Part shown: piece after piece, positions 18,013-26,906 of the stretch
How the letters are laid out: each line of letters opens with the position of its first letter
Position numbering within the stretch: the stretch's first letter is position 1
Assembly: GCA_052032335.1 (NCBI GenBank)
Contig: JBPEWV010000208.1
Location: 1-39,546 of the forward strand
Source of the DNA: Pleionea sp052032335
GTDB lineage: Bacteria; Pseudomonadota; Gammaproteobacteria; Enterobacterales; Kangiellaceae
Direction: 5' to 3'
DNA: 39,546 nt
Program-made: the position numbers and the translations under genes
The notes under the pieces: model-generated
What the model was told of the DNA's origin: nothing
The model's input: the letters and a program-made list of their open reading frames with translations, nothing else
Database searches by the model: none

Positions 18013-19758
18013 TCAGCCTGCCTTGTTAAAATTGACCATCCATTCGATCAGTTGAGAAAACGGCATTGGCTTGGCAAAGTGGTATCCTTGAATTAGATGG
18101 CAACCGAATTGATTCACCGTTTCAAGCTGCGAAGGCTGCTCGATTCCTTCAGCGATCACTTTTTTATTTAATGACTGACCCAGATTGATGATCGCCTTGG
18201 TGATGACTTTGTCGTCCGGGTCGTGATCAATGTCAGACACAAACGAACCGTCGACTTTCAAGGTGTTGACCGGAAATCGTTTTAAGTAGGCAAGCGATGA
18301 ATAGCCAGTGCCAAAATCATCGATGGCGAGTTCGACGCCAATATGGTGCAGTTGATTCAGCCGCTCAATCATATCGTCGCCAATTTCCATCAGAGTTGTT
18401 TCTGTAATCTCTAAAGTAATGCAGTTGGGTTTTAAACTTGCATTGTGTAGAGCTTTTTCAACGTCTGCGATTAAGTGCTCATTGCGAAATTGATGGGGCG
18501 ACAAATTGACCGCGACGCCAACTTTGCTAAGGCTTTGATGCGACTGCCACTTTACACAGTCGTGGAACGCTTGCTTGAGTACCCATTGCCCGATAGGAAT
18601 GATCATAGCGTTGTGTTCGGCGGCTTCAATAAAATACGCGGGTGACAGTAGGCCCTTGTCGGGGTGCTGCCAACGAATCAGCGCTTCGGCCTTCAACACC
18701 TGATTATTATTGGTGTCAATAATCGGCTGGTAATAAAGTTCAAATTGTTGATCATCTATTGCAACCTGAAGCTCGTCGTGCAATTTTTTGCTTTGCGTTA
18801 ACTCTCGTTCAAATTCGGGATCGTAAAAGCAATAAGTGTTACGTCCGCTGCGTTTCGACTTGTACATCGCAAGATCAGAGTTTTTCAACAAGCTTTCTGG
18901 TGTTGAACCGTCGTGCGGATAGATGGCAATACCTATACTGGCGCCGGTATTGACTTGTTGATAATCCAGCTCCAGTGGACGAGATAACTCTTCTATCAGT
19001 CGTTCGGCAACCTGCGCCGAACCTTCTCCAACATCTCTAAACTGTGCGATCACAGCAAATTCATCGCCACCCAGTCGGGCAATAATATCAGTATTTCTGA
19101 GTGTTTGGTTGATACGTTTCGACGTGTATTTAAGTAAGGTATCACCGGTAGAATGCCCCAAGGTATCGTTGACTTCTTTAAAATTATCCAGATCCAGAAG
19201 AATGACAACAAATTGATCTTGACGACGTTTTGCCATTTCAATTTTCTCACTAAGAGCGAGGTGAAATTTGCTTCGGTTCGCCAAGCCTGTTAATGGATCG
19301 TGTTGCGCCAAGGCGATCAACTTTTCTTCAATGTGTTTTCGCTTTAACGCGTAGCGAATGGAACGTTCAAGCAACGAGGCGTTCAGTTCTTGTTTTACCA
19401 GATAATCCATTGCGCCAGCATTGGTTGCTTCAATATCAACTTTGCGATTGTCCATACCCGTTAATAGAATCACAGCAAACACTTGAAAGGTGTTCGAGGT
19501 GATTTCTTCGGTGAGCTCAACGCCCGTGTTCTCGCCCAACATATAGTCGATCAAGTAGACATCGTAACTATTGTTCTCGATGCAGTTTAGCGCCTCATTG
19601 TAGGAGGGTGCCCAGGTGATATGAACGTTATCGCCATAAGCTTCATTTAAATAATCTTCCGCTAAAATAAAGTCGTCTTCATCGTCATCTACGATAAGAA
19701 TGCGATAGTTTGTTTTCTCATTCAGTTGAGATGTGTCGAGAAGCGACTTTTTTATCAT
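18013..19758 (-). CDS. response regulator with GGDEF and EAL domains
   Basis: The receiver (residues 18-140) has the acidic cluster DDDED (24-28) and phospho-acceptor Asp71 in YLIDYML. The GGDEF domain (about 150-315) has an intact GGDEF motif (230-234) and an upstream RNTD inhibitory-site match (221-224). The EAL domain (about 325-575) keeps EAL (358-360), TLEITE, DDFGTGYSS and AEGIE. Both the diguanylate cyclase and the phosphodiesterase sites therefore look active, so net direction may depend on phosphorylation. Its ATG overlaps the stop of the upstream response regulator by 4 bases, in a three-gene operon with the kinase. Confidence 0.93.
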   Translation of the reverse strand: MIKKSLLDTSQLNEKTNYRILIVDDDEDDFILAEDYLNEAYGDNVHITWAPSYNEALNCIENNSYDVYLIDYMLGENTGVELTEEITSNTFQVFAVILLTGMDNRKVDIEATNAGAMDYLVKQELNASLLERSIRYALKRKHIEEKLIALAQHDPLTGLANRSKFHLALSEKIEMAKRRQDQFVVILLDLDNFKEVNDTLGHSTGDTLLKYTSKRINQTLRNTDIIARLGGDEFAVIAQFRDVGEGSAQVAERLIEELSRPLELDYQQVNTGASIGIAIYPHDGSTPESLLKNSDLAMYKSKRSGRNTYCFYDPEFERELTQSKKLHDELQVAIDDQQFELYYQPIIDTNNNQVLKAEALIRWQHPDKGLLSPAYFIEAAEHNAMIIPIGQWVLKQAFHDCVKWQSHQSLSKVGVAVNLSPHQFRNEHLIADVEKALHNASLKPNCITLEITETTLMEIGDDMIERLNQLHHIGVELAIDDFGTGYSSLAYLKRFPVNTLKVDGSFVSDIDHDPDDKVITKAIINLGQSLNKKVIAEGIEQPSQLETVNQFGCHLIQGYHFAKPMPFSQLIEWMVNFNKAG

Positions 19759-20189
19759 GGTTTTTCAGGAAGCTTGACGATTTTGAACCAGTACTCGGAA
19801 AATTTGGTGACCAGCTCTACTAATTTTTCAAAAGTAACCGGCTTGGTAATGTAGGAGCTGGCGCCCAAATTGTAACTGCGTAGAATATCTTCTTCTTCTT
19901 TCGAAGTGGTAAGTACAATCGTAGGAATGTGTTTAAGCTTTTCATGCTCCTTAATTTCTTTTAATGCCTCGCGTCCGTCTTTTCTGGGCATGTTAAGGTC
20001 GAGTAAAATGATGTCGGGCAACGGTTCTTTAACCCGGTCGCTGTAGTCTCCTTGCGCCAAAAGGAAGTCCATTAAATCTTGTCCGTCTTGAGTGAAGGAG
20101 ATTTTATTTAAAACGTTTGCTTCTTCAATGGCGTCTTTGAACAGTAAGCGATCATCTGGATCGTCATCGCACATATGAATTTGGATCAT
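19755..20189 (-). CDS. single-domain response regulator (Rcp1-like)
   Basis: The 144 residues form only a receiver domain. It has the acidic DDDPDD start (8-13), phospho-acceptor Asp64 in ILLDLNMPRKDG, Thr94-Thr95 in VLTTS and Lys116 in ITKPV. This type pairs with kinases of the phytochrome-like class. The gene starts 3 bases after the kinase gene stop and overlaps the next gene by 4 bases. It probably takes phosphate from the adjacent kinase and acts by protein contact. Confidence 0.92.
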   Translation of the reverse strand: MIQIHMCDDDPDDRLLFKDAIEEANVLNKISFTQDGQDLMDFLLAQGDYSDRVKEPLPDIILLDLNMPRKDGREALKEIKEHEKLKHIPTIVLTTSKEEEDILRSYNLGASSYITKPVTFEKLVELVTKFSEYWFKIVKLPEKP

Positions 20190-20192
20190 GTT

Positions 20193-22241
20193 TTACGATT
20201 CCTTTTCCGTGTATTCTTGATTTTCTTCGGTCGATAGGTTGAGTGGCAAAGTTACGATGAATTCTGCACCTTCACCAGCTTGACTCACCACATAAATATC
20301 GCCCTGGTGGCGCTCAACGATCTTGCGACAAATTGCCAGTCCAATTCCGGTACCTTCGTATTCGTGTCGTGCATGCAACCTCTGAAATACTTCAAATATT
20401 CTGTTCGCATACTTCTCATCCAACCCAATACCATTGTCTTTTACATGTATTTCGACCTGAGTTTCGTCATCATTAACTTTAGACCAGATTTGCACCTTAT
20501 GCTGAACATTTTGTCTTCGAAATTTTAATGAATTGCCAACCAGGTTTTGGAACAGTTGACGTATTTGCAACTCATCGCCATTCATTTTGGGGAGCGCTCC
20601 AACGTCGAGTTGTGCCCCTGTCGTTTCAATGGCAACCTCAAGGTCCGACAAGACACCGGTGAGTAGTTTTTCCAGATCGACTGTTTTAAAAGGGCGTCCC
20701 CGGGTGGCGATTCGCGAGAGAGATAAAAGATCGCTAATCAACTGACTCATTCGCGACGCTGCCTGTTGCATTCTTTCCAGATAGTCTCTGCTTTTTTCAT
20801 CCAGTTGGTCTGCACTGCGCTCGATTAACCGGTCGCCAAATGCTTGTACTTTTCGTAATGGTTCTTGTAAGTCGTGTGATGCAACATACGCGAACTTTTC
20901 CAGCTCTTCGTTCGATCGCTTTAGTTCTTTTTCCTGTTGTCGAAGCCGTTTTTCTGAGAATCGGCGCATCATAACTTCACGATTTAACAAGGTGGTTTGC
21001 TCTTTGACTTGAAGCGACATTTTTTCAAATTGCTTGGCCAGCATGCCAATCTCATCGCTGCGCTCCAATGGCAACTCTACTATCTCCTGAGAGTGTCCAA
21101 AGCTTTGTATACTATTGATCAGTTGTTGTAATGGTGTTGCCAGAGCTCGAATTGAAAAAGTTGCTAATAAAATCGCTAGCAATGCAATGATCAATCCTGT
21201 GGCGATCAAGTCAGAACGAATTTCTTGCCCAATGGCCTCGATTTCGGTGTAAGGCTGAACCATTGATAAGACGATCTGCCGGTCCGGATTCAAGGGATCA
21301 AAGCTCAGTCGTCGCGTCACCATTGAAAGTTTCTCTCCTTGCTTGGTGAACACATTGCCAGCCATTGCGTCCCCCCTATTGATCAGACGCTGGCTGTTAA
21401 TCAATTCATTGCCAATGGCGTATTGAACTTTGTCTTTAAATTCAAAAGAGAATATTTTGGATTTATCGGGATGGAAGTAAAAAACGCCATCTGGTCGGGT
21501 AATATAAAGATTGGTATTTTTCGGTAGAATATCGGTTGCTTTTTCGAATACCTTTGTCAACTCCATACTGATGACAATAAAGCCATGCAGACGGCCTTTG
21601 CTGTAAACGGGGGCGACCGAGCGAATTGTCGGAAGATAGGGTTCTGTTATTTGGTTATTTTCACGGTCCAGCGATAACTGCGATAGCAAAACCACATTGG
21701 GTTTGAGTTGGAGCGCCCGCTGAATGTATTCACGATGAATTTTTTCTTGCAGCTGATTGGGCGTAACTATGATAACTCGATGGTTTTTTTTATGGGCAGT
21801 GATTTGTTCTTTGGCGCTTGGGTTTTCAGGGTCGCCATTGTATTGAATGTATCGGACTTTGAAATAGCGATCGTTGGCGGCCAAGGTCTGAGTAAATGAA
21901 ACCGTCAGACTTTCTTTCCATTCCTCTTGCTGGATCAAATCCAGAATATCATCTGGGGTATCATTGGCACTGTCGATTAAGCCTTTGATCAGCCGAGAAC
22001 GAGCCAGAATAAGTGCGTCATTACGAAGTTGCTGGATGTCTTTTTCTAAATTAAGAGAAATAAAACTCAGGTTTTGCTGTAACTGCTGATATTTTTCATT
22101 CACCAACGAGTCGGTCAATTGATTGGACATCACCAGAATAGTGGCCGCTGAGGTAATGACCACCAGAAAAATGGTTGTCAGAAAAAACTTGGTGCGGAGC
22201 GTCCAGTTTACCAGCATCCGAGATTTAAACCTTTGATTCAA
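20193..22241 (-). CDS. membrane sensor histidine kinase with periplasmic dCache-like domain
   Basis: A membrane helix (about 18-38) leads to a periplasmic region (about 39-345) with a Cache-like plan (YFKVRYIQYNGDPEN, VAPVYSKGRLHGFIVISMEL, LYITRPDGVFYFHPD). A second helix (about 345-364), a HAMP domain and a coiled segment follow. The dimerisation box ASHDLQEPLRK has phospho-acceptor His456. The ATPase domain shows Asn570 (QLFQNLVGN), DNGIG (602-606) and GTGIGLAICRKIVE. It phosphorylates itself on a periplasmic ligand and is expected to drive the two downstream response regulators in the same operon, linking the signal to cyclic di-GMP. Residues 65-135 contain no clear known motif. Confidence 0.93.
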   Translation of the reverse strand: MNQRFKSRMLVNWTLRTKFFLTTIFLVVITSAATILVMSNQLTDSLVNEKYQQLQQNLSFISLNLEKDIQQLRNDALILARSRLIKGLIDSANDTPDDILDLIQQEEWKESLTVSFTQTLAANDRYFKVRYIQYNGDPENPSAKEQITAHKKNHRVIIVTPNQLQEKIHREYIQRALQLKPNVVLLSQLSLDRENNQITEPYLPTIRSVAPVYSKGRLHGFIVISMELTKVFEKATDILPKNTNLYITRPDGVFYFHPDKSKIFSFEFKDKVQYAIGNELINSQRLINRGDAMAGNVFTKQGEKLSMVTRRLSFDPLNPDRQIVLSMVQPYTEIEAIGQEIRSDLIATGLIIALLAILLATFSIRALATPLQQLINSIQSFGHSQEIVELPLERSDEIGMLAKQFEKMSLQVKEQTTLLNREVMMRRFSEKRLRQQEKELKRSNEELEKFAYVASHDLQEPLRKVQAFGDRLIERSADQLDEKSRDYLERMQQAASRMSQLISDLLSLSRIATRGRPFKTVDLEKLLTGVLSDLEVAIETTGAQLDVGALPKMNGDELQIRQLFQNLVGNSLKFRRQNVQHKVQIWSKVNDDETQVEIHVKDNGIGLDEKYANRIFEVFQRLHARHEYEGTGIGLAICRKIVERHQGDIYVVSQAGEGAEFIVTLPLNLSTEENQEYTEKES

Positions 22242-22333
22242 CGGCCTAAAACAGCAGACCTTGGAGTTTTTATGAGTATCTATACACTATAGTCAAAATC
22301 TCAAAATTGCTGGTAAACTTTTGAAAAGTCGAG

Positions 22334-22795
22334 TTATTTCTTTTTCTTACTGTTGAAAAAAATATTGTTGTGTTCGGCTTCAAGGTCCCGCTCGGGAGCG
22401 CCTTGCTGAATTAGCTGTTTGAACTGCTTGAACTCTTTGCTGTGCGATGGAATACCCGATACTTCGAGCACCTTAGCAACGCCGGATGCCTGATATTTCA
22501 TCATTCGATCAACAATATCGTCCCATGGTTCACCGGTTATCTGCTGAATCGATAAGGCAACGTAAAAATCTGCCGGTGACAGCTCCAGCATCTCGTAAGT
22601 TTCGATCAGTCGTTCTTCTTTTACGTTAAACGATTGCGCTTGTGTTTTAATGGCTTCAAGCCAATTGTCTCTGGCAACGAAGTTAATGTTTACCAACCAG
22701 CGATCCACTTGTTTATCGCCCGACTTAAAGGTGTCTTTGGCGTGCGCGGTGAAGCAGAAGGTACATAACAAAAGGGCGGAAATCAGACGGTTCAT
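22334..22795 (-). CDS. small secreted protein, function unknown
   Basis: A signal peptide (1-19, ending AHA) precedes 134 mostly helical residues ending in a Lys-rich tail. No known motif is seen. It may be periplasmic. It diverges from typA with 188 bases between and sits behind, but not in an operon with, the histidine kinase. Confidence 0.6.
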   Translation of the reverse strand: MNRLISALLLCTFCFTAHAKDTFKSGDKQVDRWLVNINFVARDNWLEAIKTQAQSFNVKEERLIETYEMLELSPADFYVALSIQQITGEPWDDIVDRMMKYQASGVAKVLEVSGIPSHSKEFKQFKQLIQQGAPERDLEAEHNNIFFNSKKKK

Positions 22796-22892
22796 GACGC
22801 ATCATCCTTACAGTAAATAACTTACTTAGGTTTAAAAAATTGTCAGTTTTTGTCAAGCTTGCGGCGCAATTGACAGCGAATTATGTGTTTTA

Positions 22893-22907
22893 TTGCCAGA
22901 TTGGCAA
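22893..22907. promoter_or_regulatory. short dyad upstream of typA
   Basis: TTGCCA-GAT-TGGCAA is a perfect 6-3-6 inverted repeat 40 bases before the typA -10 box. It may be an operator, or chance. Confidence 0.3.
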
Positions 22908-22947
22908 ATAAATTGAATAAAAAGTCACCTTTCGGGTGTGAAACACG

Positions 22948-22953
22948 TATAAT
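22948..22953 (+). promoter_or_regulatory. typA -10 box
   Basis: A perfect TATAAT stands 30 bases before the GTG start. The -35 region at 22925-22930 is poor, so an activator or extended context may be needed. Confidence 0.45.
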
Positions 22954-22983
22954 GCGCGCCTCGAAATTTGAGAGAGATATCCT

Positions 22984-24798
22984 GTGATAGAGAAGTTAAG
23001 AAACATCGCCATTATTGCCCACGTTGACCACGGAAAAACCACTTTGGTCGATAAATTACTGCAACAGTCGGGCACTTTGTCTGATCGCGCCGAACCAACC
23101 GAACGAGTTATGGACTCGAATGACTTGGAAAAAGAGCGCGGCATCACCATTTTGGCCAAAAATACCGCCATTAAATGGAACGATTACCGAATTAATATCG
23201 TGGACACGCCCGGACACGCCGACTTTGGCGGAGAAGTTGAGCGTATTATGTCGATGGTTGACTCTGTATTGTTGTTGGTGGATGCGGTCGACGGACCCAT
23301 GCCACAAACCCGATTTGTTACCCAGAAAGCGTTCGCACAGGGACTCAAGCCAATTGTTGTAATCAATAAAATCGATCGTCCTGGTGCGCGTCCCGACTGG
23401 GTGATGGATCAGGTGTTTGATTTGTTCGATCGCCTCGGTGCAACTGATGAGCAGTTGGATTTCCCGGTAATTTATGCTTCGGCATTAAACGGTTTTGCCA
23501 GCGACGATCCGACTCAGACCGAAGGCGATATGACGCCTTTATTTGAAGCCATTGTTGAAATGGTACAGCCCCCCGAAGTGGATATGGACGGTCCGTTTCA
23601 GATGCAGGTTTCGCAACTGGATTATTCCAGCTATGTCGGTGCCATTGCCATCGGTCGTGTTAAACGTGGCCGAGTGAAGCCAAATATGCAGGTTTCTATC
23701 ATTGACCGTGAGGGTAAAACTCGTAAAGGTAAGATTGGTCAGGTTCTTGGCTACATGGGTTTGGAACGAACCGAAGTTGAAGAAGCCGCCGCCGGCGATA
23801 TCATTGCCATTACCGGCGTTGATGCACCGAAAATTTCCGACACCATTTGTGCGGTGGACACGGTTGAAGCATTGCCGGCACTTACGGTCGATGAGCCAAC
23901 GGTTACTATGACCTTCCAGGTGAACACCTCTCCTTTTGCCGGAAAAGACGGTAAATTTTTGACCTCGCGCCAGATCCTTGAGCGTCTGGAGCAGGAACTC
24001 ATCCACAATGTGGCACTGCGTGTTGAACAAACCGATGATCCGGACAAATTTCGGGTGTCCGGCCGTGGTGAATTGCATTTGTCGGTATTGATCGAAAATA
24101 TGCGCCGCGAAGGCTTTGAGTTGGCCGTGTCGCGTCCAGAAGTCATAATGCGCGAAATTGATGGTCAATTGATGGAACCTTATGAAAATTTAACCATCGA
24201 TATAGAAGAGGCGCATCAGGGAACCATTATGGAAAAGCTGGGCGAACGTAAAGCCGAGCTGCAAGATATGGTACCCGATGGAAAAGGTCGCATTCGTCTC
24301 GACTTTATTATTCCATCGCGTGGATTAATCGGGTTTCAAACTGAGTTTTTAACCGCAACCTCGGGTTCTGGTTTGATTTACCACACGTTTGAACGTTACG
24401 ACGTAGCAATACCCGGTGCGCTTGCACAGCGACACAATGGTGTTTTGATCAGTAACGGACAAGGTAAAGCTTTGGGTTATGCACTGTTCAGTTTGCAGGA
24501 GCGCGGTCGTTTGTTCCTGGGACACGGTGTCGAAGTCTATGAGGGTATGGTGATTGGTATCCATTCTCGGGACAATGACCTGACGGTTAACCCATTAAAA
24601 GGTAAACAGCTGACCAATGTACGGGCCGCGGGCACCGATGAAAATCTGGTGTTAACGCCACCCATCATCTATACATTGGAACAGGCATTAGAATTTATCG
24701 ACGACGATGAACTGGTCGAAGTGACTCCGAAAAACATTCGTATTCGAAAGAAGTTTTTGAAAGAGCACGAGCGTAAACGGGCATCGCGTCAAGCTTAA
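22984..24798 (+). CDS. typA: ribosome-associated GTPase TypA/BipA
   Basis: TypA is a translational GTPase that helps ribosome assembly and stress and cold growth. The G domain has AHVDHGKTT (12-20), the switch-I ERGITI element, DTPGHADF and NKIDRPGARP. The elongation-factor domain II (VGAIAIGRVKRG) and the BipA C-terminal domain (IPSRGLIGFQTEFLTATSGSG, GVLISNGQGKALGYALF, NVRAAGTDENLVL) are complete, and length 604 is typical. Translation starts at GTG 22984, with GAGAG about 9 bases upstream. The small lipoprotein gene follows 9 bases after the stop. Confidence 0.97.
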   Translation: MIEKLRNIAIIAHVDHGKTTLVDKLLQQSGTLSDRAEPTERVMDSNDLEKERGITILAKNTAIKWNDYRINIVDTPGHADFGGEVERIMSMVDSVLLLVDAVDGPMPQTRFVTQKAFAQGLKPIVVINKIDRPGARPDWVMDQVFDLFDRLGATDEQLDFPVIYASALNGFASDDPTQTEGDMTPLFEAIVEMVQPPEVDMDGPFQMQVSQLDYSSYVGAIAIGRVKRGRVKPNMQVSIIDREGKTRKGKIGQVLGYMGLERTEVEEAAAGDIIAITGVDAPKISDTICAVDTVEALPALTVDEPTVTMTFQVNTSPFAGKDGKFLTSRQILERLEQELIHNVALRVEQTDDPDKFRVSGRGELHLSVLIENMRREGFELAVSRPEVIMREIDGQLMEPYENLTIDIEEAHQGTIMEKLGERKAELQDMVPDGKGRIRLDFIIPSRGLIGFQTEFLTATSGSGLIYHTFERYDVAIPGALAQRHNGVLISNGQGKALGYALFSLQERGRLFLGHGVEVYEGMVIGIHSRDNDLTVNPLKGKQLTNVRAAGTDENLVLTPPIIYTLEQALEFIDDDELVEVTPKNIRIRKKFLKEHERKRASRQA

Positions 24799-24807
24799 GG
24801 AGTATTC

Positions 24808-25146
24808 ATGAAGCGTTTTTCGCAAGTCAAAGTATCACTCTCTGCAATGGTTTTAGGCGGCCTTTTGCTGGCCTCCTGCGCCAACCAGACCCCTCTTGAT
24901 GTAACTCGCATGTTATTTGGGTACATCGAGCCGCCAAAAGCTGAATCGGTTATGGAGTCGTTGCGGAAAGAATACAATCGCTGTCTGGCGATCGATAGCG
25001 AACGCGATTGTGTGCAGATAGCTTACGATAAAGTTCGAGTCACCCAAGGGCTCGATCCTAAACCTATCCCGGAAGGTTATGTCATTATTGTTCAGGAAGA
25101 AATGAATAAACCCGCCGAAACGAATTCGGAAGAGCAACAGCCTTAA
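24808..25146 (+). CDS. small lipoprotein, function unknown
   Basis: A lipoprotein signal (lipobox LLASC, Cys at about residue 24) precedes about 88 residues with no recognised motif, two Cys (NRCLAIDSERDCVQ) that could pair, and an acidic tail. Asn follows the Cys, so outer-membrane sorting is expected. It is 9 bases after typA, with GGAG before the ATG, so it is probably cotranscribed. Confidence 0.75.
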   Translation: MKRFSQVKVSLSAMVLGGLLLASCANQTPLDVTRMLFGYIEPPKAESVMESLRKEYNRCLAIDSERDCVQIAYDKVRVTQGLDPKPIPEGYVIIVQEEMNKPAETNSEEQQP

Positions 25147-25164
25147 CCTTTGGAATAAAGCAAT

Positions 25165-25191
25165 AAAAAAACCGGCCAGGGGAGGCCGGTT
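25165..25191 (+). terminator. probable terminator after the lipoprotein
   Basis: AACCGGCC (25170-25177) pairs with GGCCGGTT (25184-25191) around AGGGGA. The U tract on the plus strand is weak (TTGAAAAG), while a run of A lies upstream, so the hairpin also fits the minus strand. Termination here is only likely. Confidence 0.45.
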
Positions 25192-25432
25192 GAAAAGTGT
25201 CAATATTTTGCAGGTAGGAGATTGACGCTTCTAAGTTTAATTTGAGAGCCAGGTCAGCGCTGTAAGTCGGCTCGCAATTAAATGTAAGAAAAAGTCCATT
25301 CGCAGTGAGAGATATTTTGCGTGGCAGTAGCTGACTTCCCTCCGGTAAGTGCTAACATTACTAGAACGTAATGCATTGATGCATCAGAATAATGATAACG
25401 AAGACCTAAGTAATGGGTGGTGACCGAGTTCT

Positions 25433-26410
25433 ATGCAAGTCTTATATCCGGAAATAAAAGCATACGCGAAACACCACATTGATGTGGGCGATGGGCATCA
25501 GATCTATTTTGAAGAAAGCGGTGTCGAGCATGGAACACCCGTGGTTTACGTCCACGGCGGCCCGGGAACGGGCTCGGTTTCTTATCATCGTCGTTTCTTC
25601 GATCCCGAAAAATACCGTATTATCCTGATGGATCAACGAGGGTGTGGCCACTCCAAAGCCGACGATGCGCTTAAAGCCAACACCAGCGAACATTTGATCC
25701 GCGATATGGAAAGCGTTCGTGAAAAACTCGGCATCGAAAAATGGCTGCTGTTTGGTGGCGGATGGGGCGCCACTTTGGCGCTGTTATACGCGCAGACCTT
25801 TCCCGAGCGAACTCTCGGACTGGTTTTGCACAGTCTGTTTCTGGGGCGTCAGCAAGACATCGACTGGATTTTTGAAACCGGTGTACCTCGGCTTGTCCCC
25901 GATTACTGGGAAGAGTTTACTCAGTCTCTTCACGCTTCTGACACCCATAATTTATTGCAAATCTTCTCCGAGCGGCTTGAGGGCAGCGACGATCTGGCCC
26001 GAATGTCGGCGGCAAAAAGCTGGGCCGTGTGGTACGCGCGAAGCAGTTTATTGCATCATTCGTCAACCTGGATAAAACGGTTTAATGATCCGCATGTCGC
26101 CAGCACTACCGCCCGAATCCAGGCGCATTACTTTCGCCACAAGTGTTTTCTGGATGACAATCAACTTCTCAATAATGCTGATAAATTAAAAGATATACCG
26201 GGAATACTAGTTCACGGACGTTTCGACCTATTGTGTCCTCTAGACTGTGCCTGGCAGTTACAGCAGCTCTGGCCCATGGCCGAACTTCATATAATTCGCG
26301 ACGCTTGTCATGCCAATCTTGACCCGGGCATTACAGATGCTTTAATTCGAGCTTCAAAAGATATTCACAGGGTTATAACGCATGATTGCTCTGATCCAGC
26401 GAGTGACTGA
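25433..26410 (+). CDS. proline iminopeptidase-like alpha/beta hydrolase lacking the catalytic serine
   Basis: The fold and order match S33 proline iminopeptidases: YVHGGPGTGS (39-48), MDQRGCGHS (66-74), VHGRFDLLCP (260-269, Asp265) and CHANLDPGI (292-300, His293). The nucleophile elbow, normally GGSWG, reads GGGWG, with Gly110 (codon GGA) at the serine position. In addition the two acidic residues that bind the substrate amino end in the Serratia enzyme appear replaced: WE reads WY (200-201) and the Glu before HYF reads Gln (230). It is therefore unlikely to act as an iminopeptidase. The gene overlaps dtd by 29 bases, as in the conserved pip-dtd arrangement known from Pseudomonas. Confidence 0.8.
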   Translation: MQVLYPEIKAYAKHHIDVGDGHQIYFEESGVEHGTPVVYVHGGPGTGSVSYHRRFFDPEKYRIILMDQRGCGHSKADDALKANTSEHLIRDMESVREKLGIEKWLLFGGGWGATLALLYAQTFPERTLGLVLHSLFLGRQQDIDWIFETGVPRLVPDYWEEFTQSLHASDTHNLLQIFSERLEGSDDLARMSAAKSWAVWYARSSLLHHSSTWIKRFNDPHVASTTARIQAHYFRHKCFLDDNQLLNNADKLKDIPGILVHGRFDLLCPLDCAWQLQQLWPMAELHIIRDACHANLDPGITDALIRASKDIHRVITHDCSDPASD

Positions 26411-26849
26411 AGCCAGCGTAACGATAGACGGAACAACCATTGCCGCAATCGACCAGGGAATAATGGCGTTGATCGGCGTTCAACAAGGTGACACAGAACA
26501 ACAATCCAAACGTCTGGCCGAACGACTTTTGGGCTATCGCATATTTTCTGACAGCGACGATAAAATGAATTTGAACGTGTGCCAGATTGAGGGTAGCGTT
26601 TTATTAGTACCACAATTTACGCTTGCGGCCGAGACATCCCGTGGTATGCGACCCAGCTTCAGTTCCGCAGCGCCTCCTGAGAAGGGTGTTGAACTGTTTA
26701 ATCATTTTGTCGAACAGTGCCAACAGCGCTATCAAGCAATAAAAACGGGCAAGTTCGGTGCCGATATGGATGTACGGCTCTGCAATCAGGGGCCGGTAAC
26801 TTTCTGGTTGCAGGTGGAGCCCGACCGGTGCGGTAATATTAACCAATAA
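26382..26849 (+). CDS. dtd: D-aminoacyl-tRNA deacylase, with altered SQFTL motif
   Basis: Dtd removes D-amino acids from mischarged tRNA. The protein aligns with E. coli Dtd over its length (MIALIQRVTEASV, GYRIFSDSDDKMNLNV, RGMRPSFSSAAPP, GPVTFWLQV). The Gly-cisPro element is present (Gly137-Pro138 in NQGPVT). The usual SQFTL reads PQFTL at residues 77-81, so position 77 is Pro instead of Ser while Thr80 is kept. A ten-residue extra tail follows the normal end. The start codon lies inside the preceding gene, so translation is probably coupled. Confidence 0.93.
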   Translation: MIALIQRVTEASVTIDGTTIAAIDQGIMALIGVQQGDTEQQSKRLAERLLGYRIFSDSDDKMNLNVCQIEGSVLLVPQFTLAAETSRGMRPSFSSAAPPEKGVELFNHFVEQCQQRYQAIKTGKFGADMDVRLCNQGPVTFWLQVEPDRCGNINQ

Positions 26850-26906
26850 AATAAAAATCTTAGTGAGATAATTAGAACAATCATGGATATTGGGGGTGCG
26901 TATTAA

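Noticed and set aside
23539..24168. 209-codon minus-strand frame
   Set aside because: It is antisense to typA, whose motifs are clear in the other strand.
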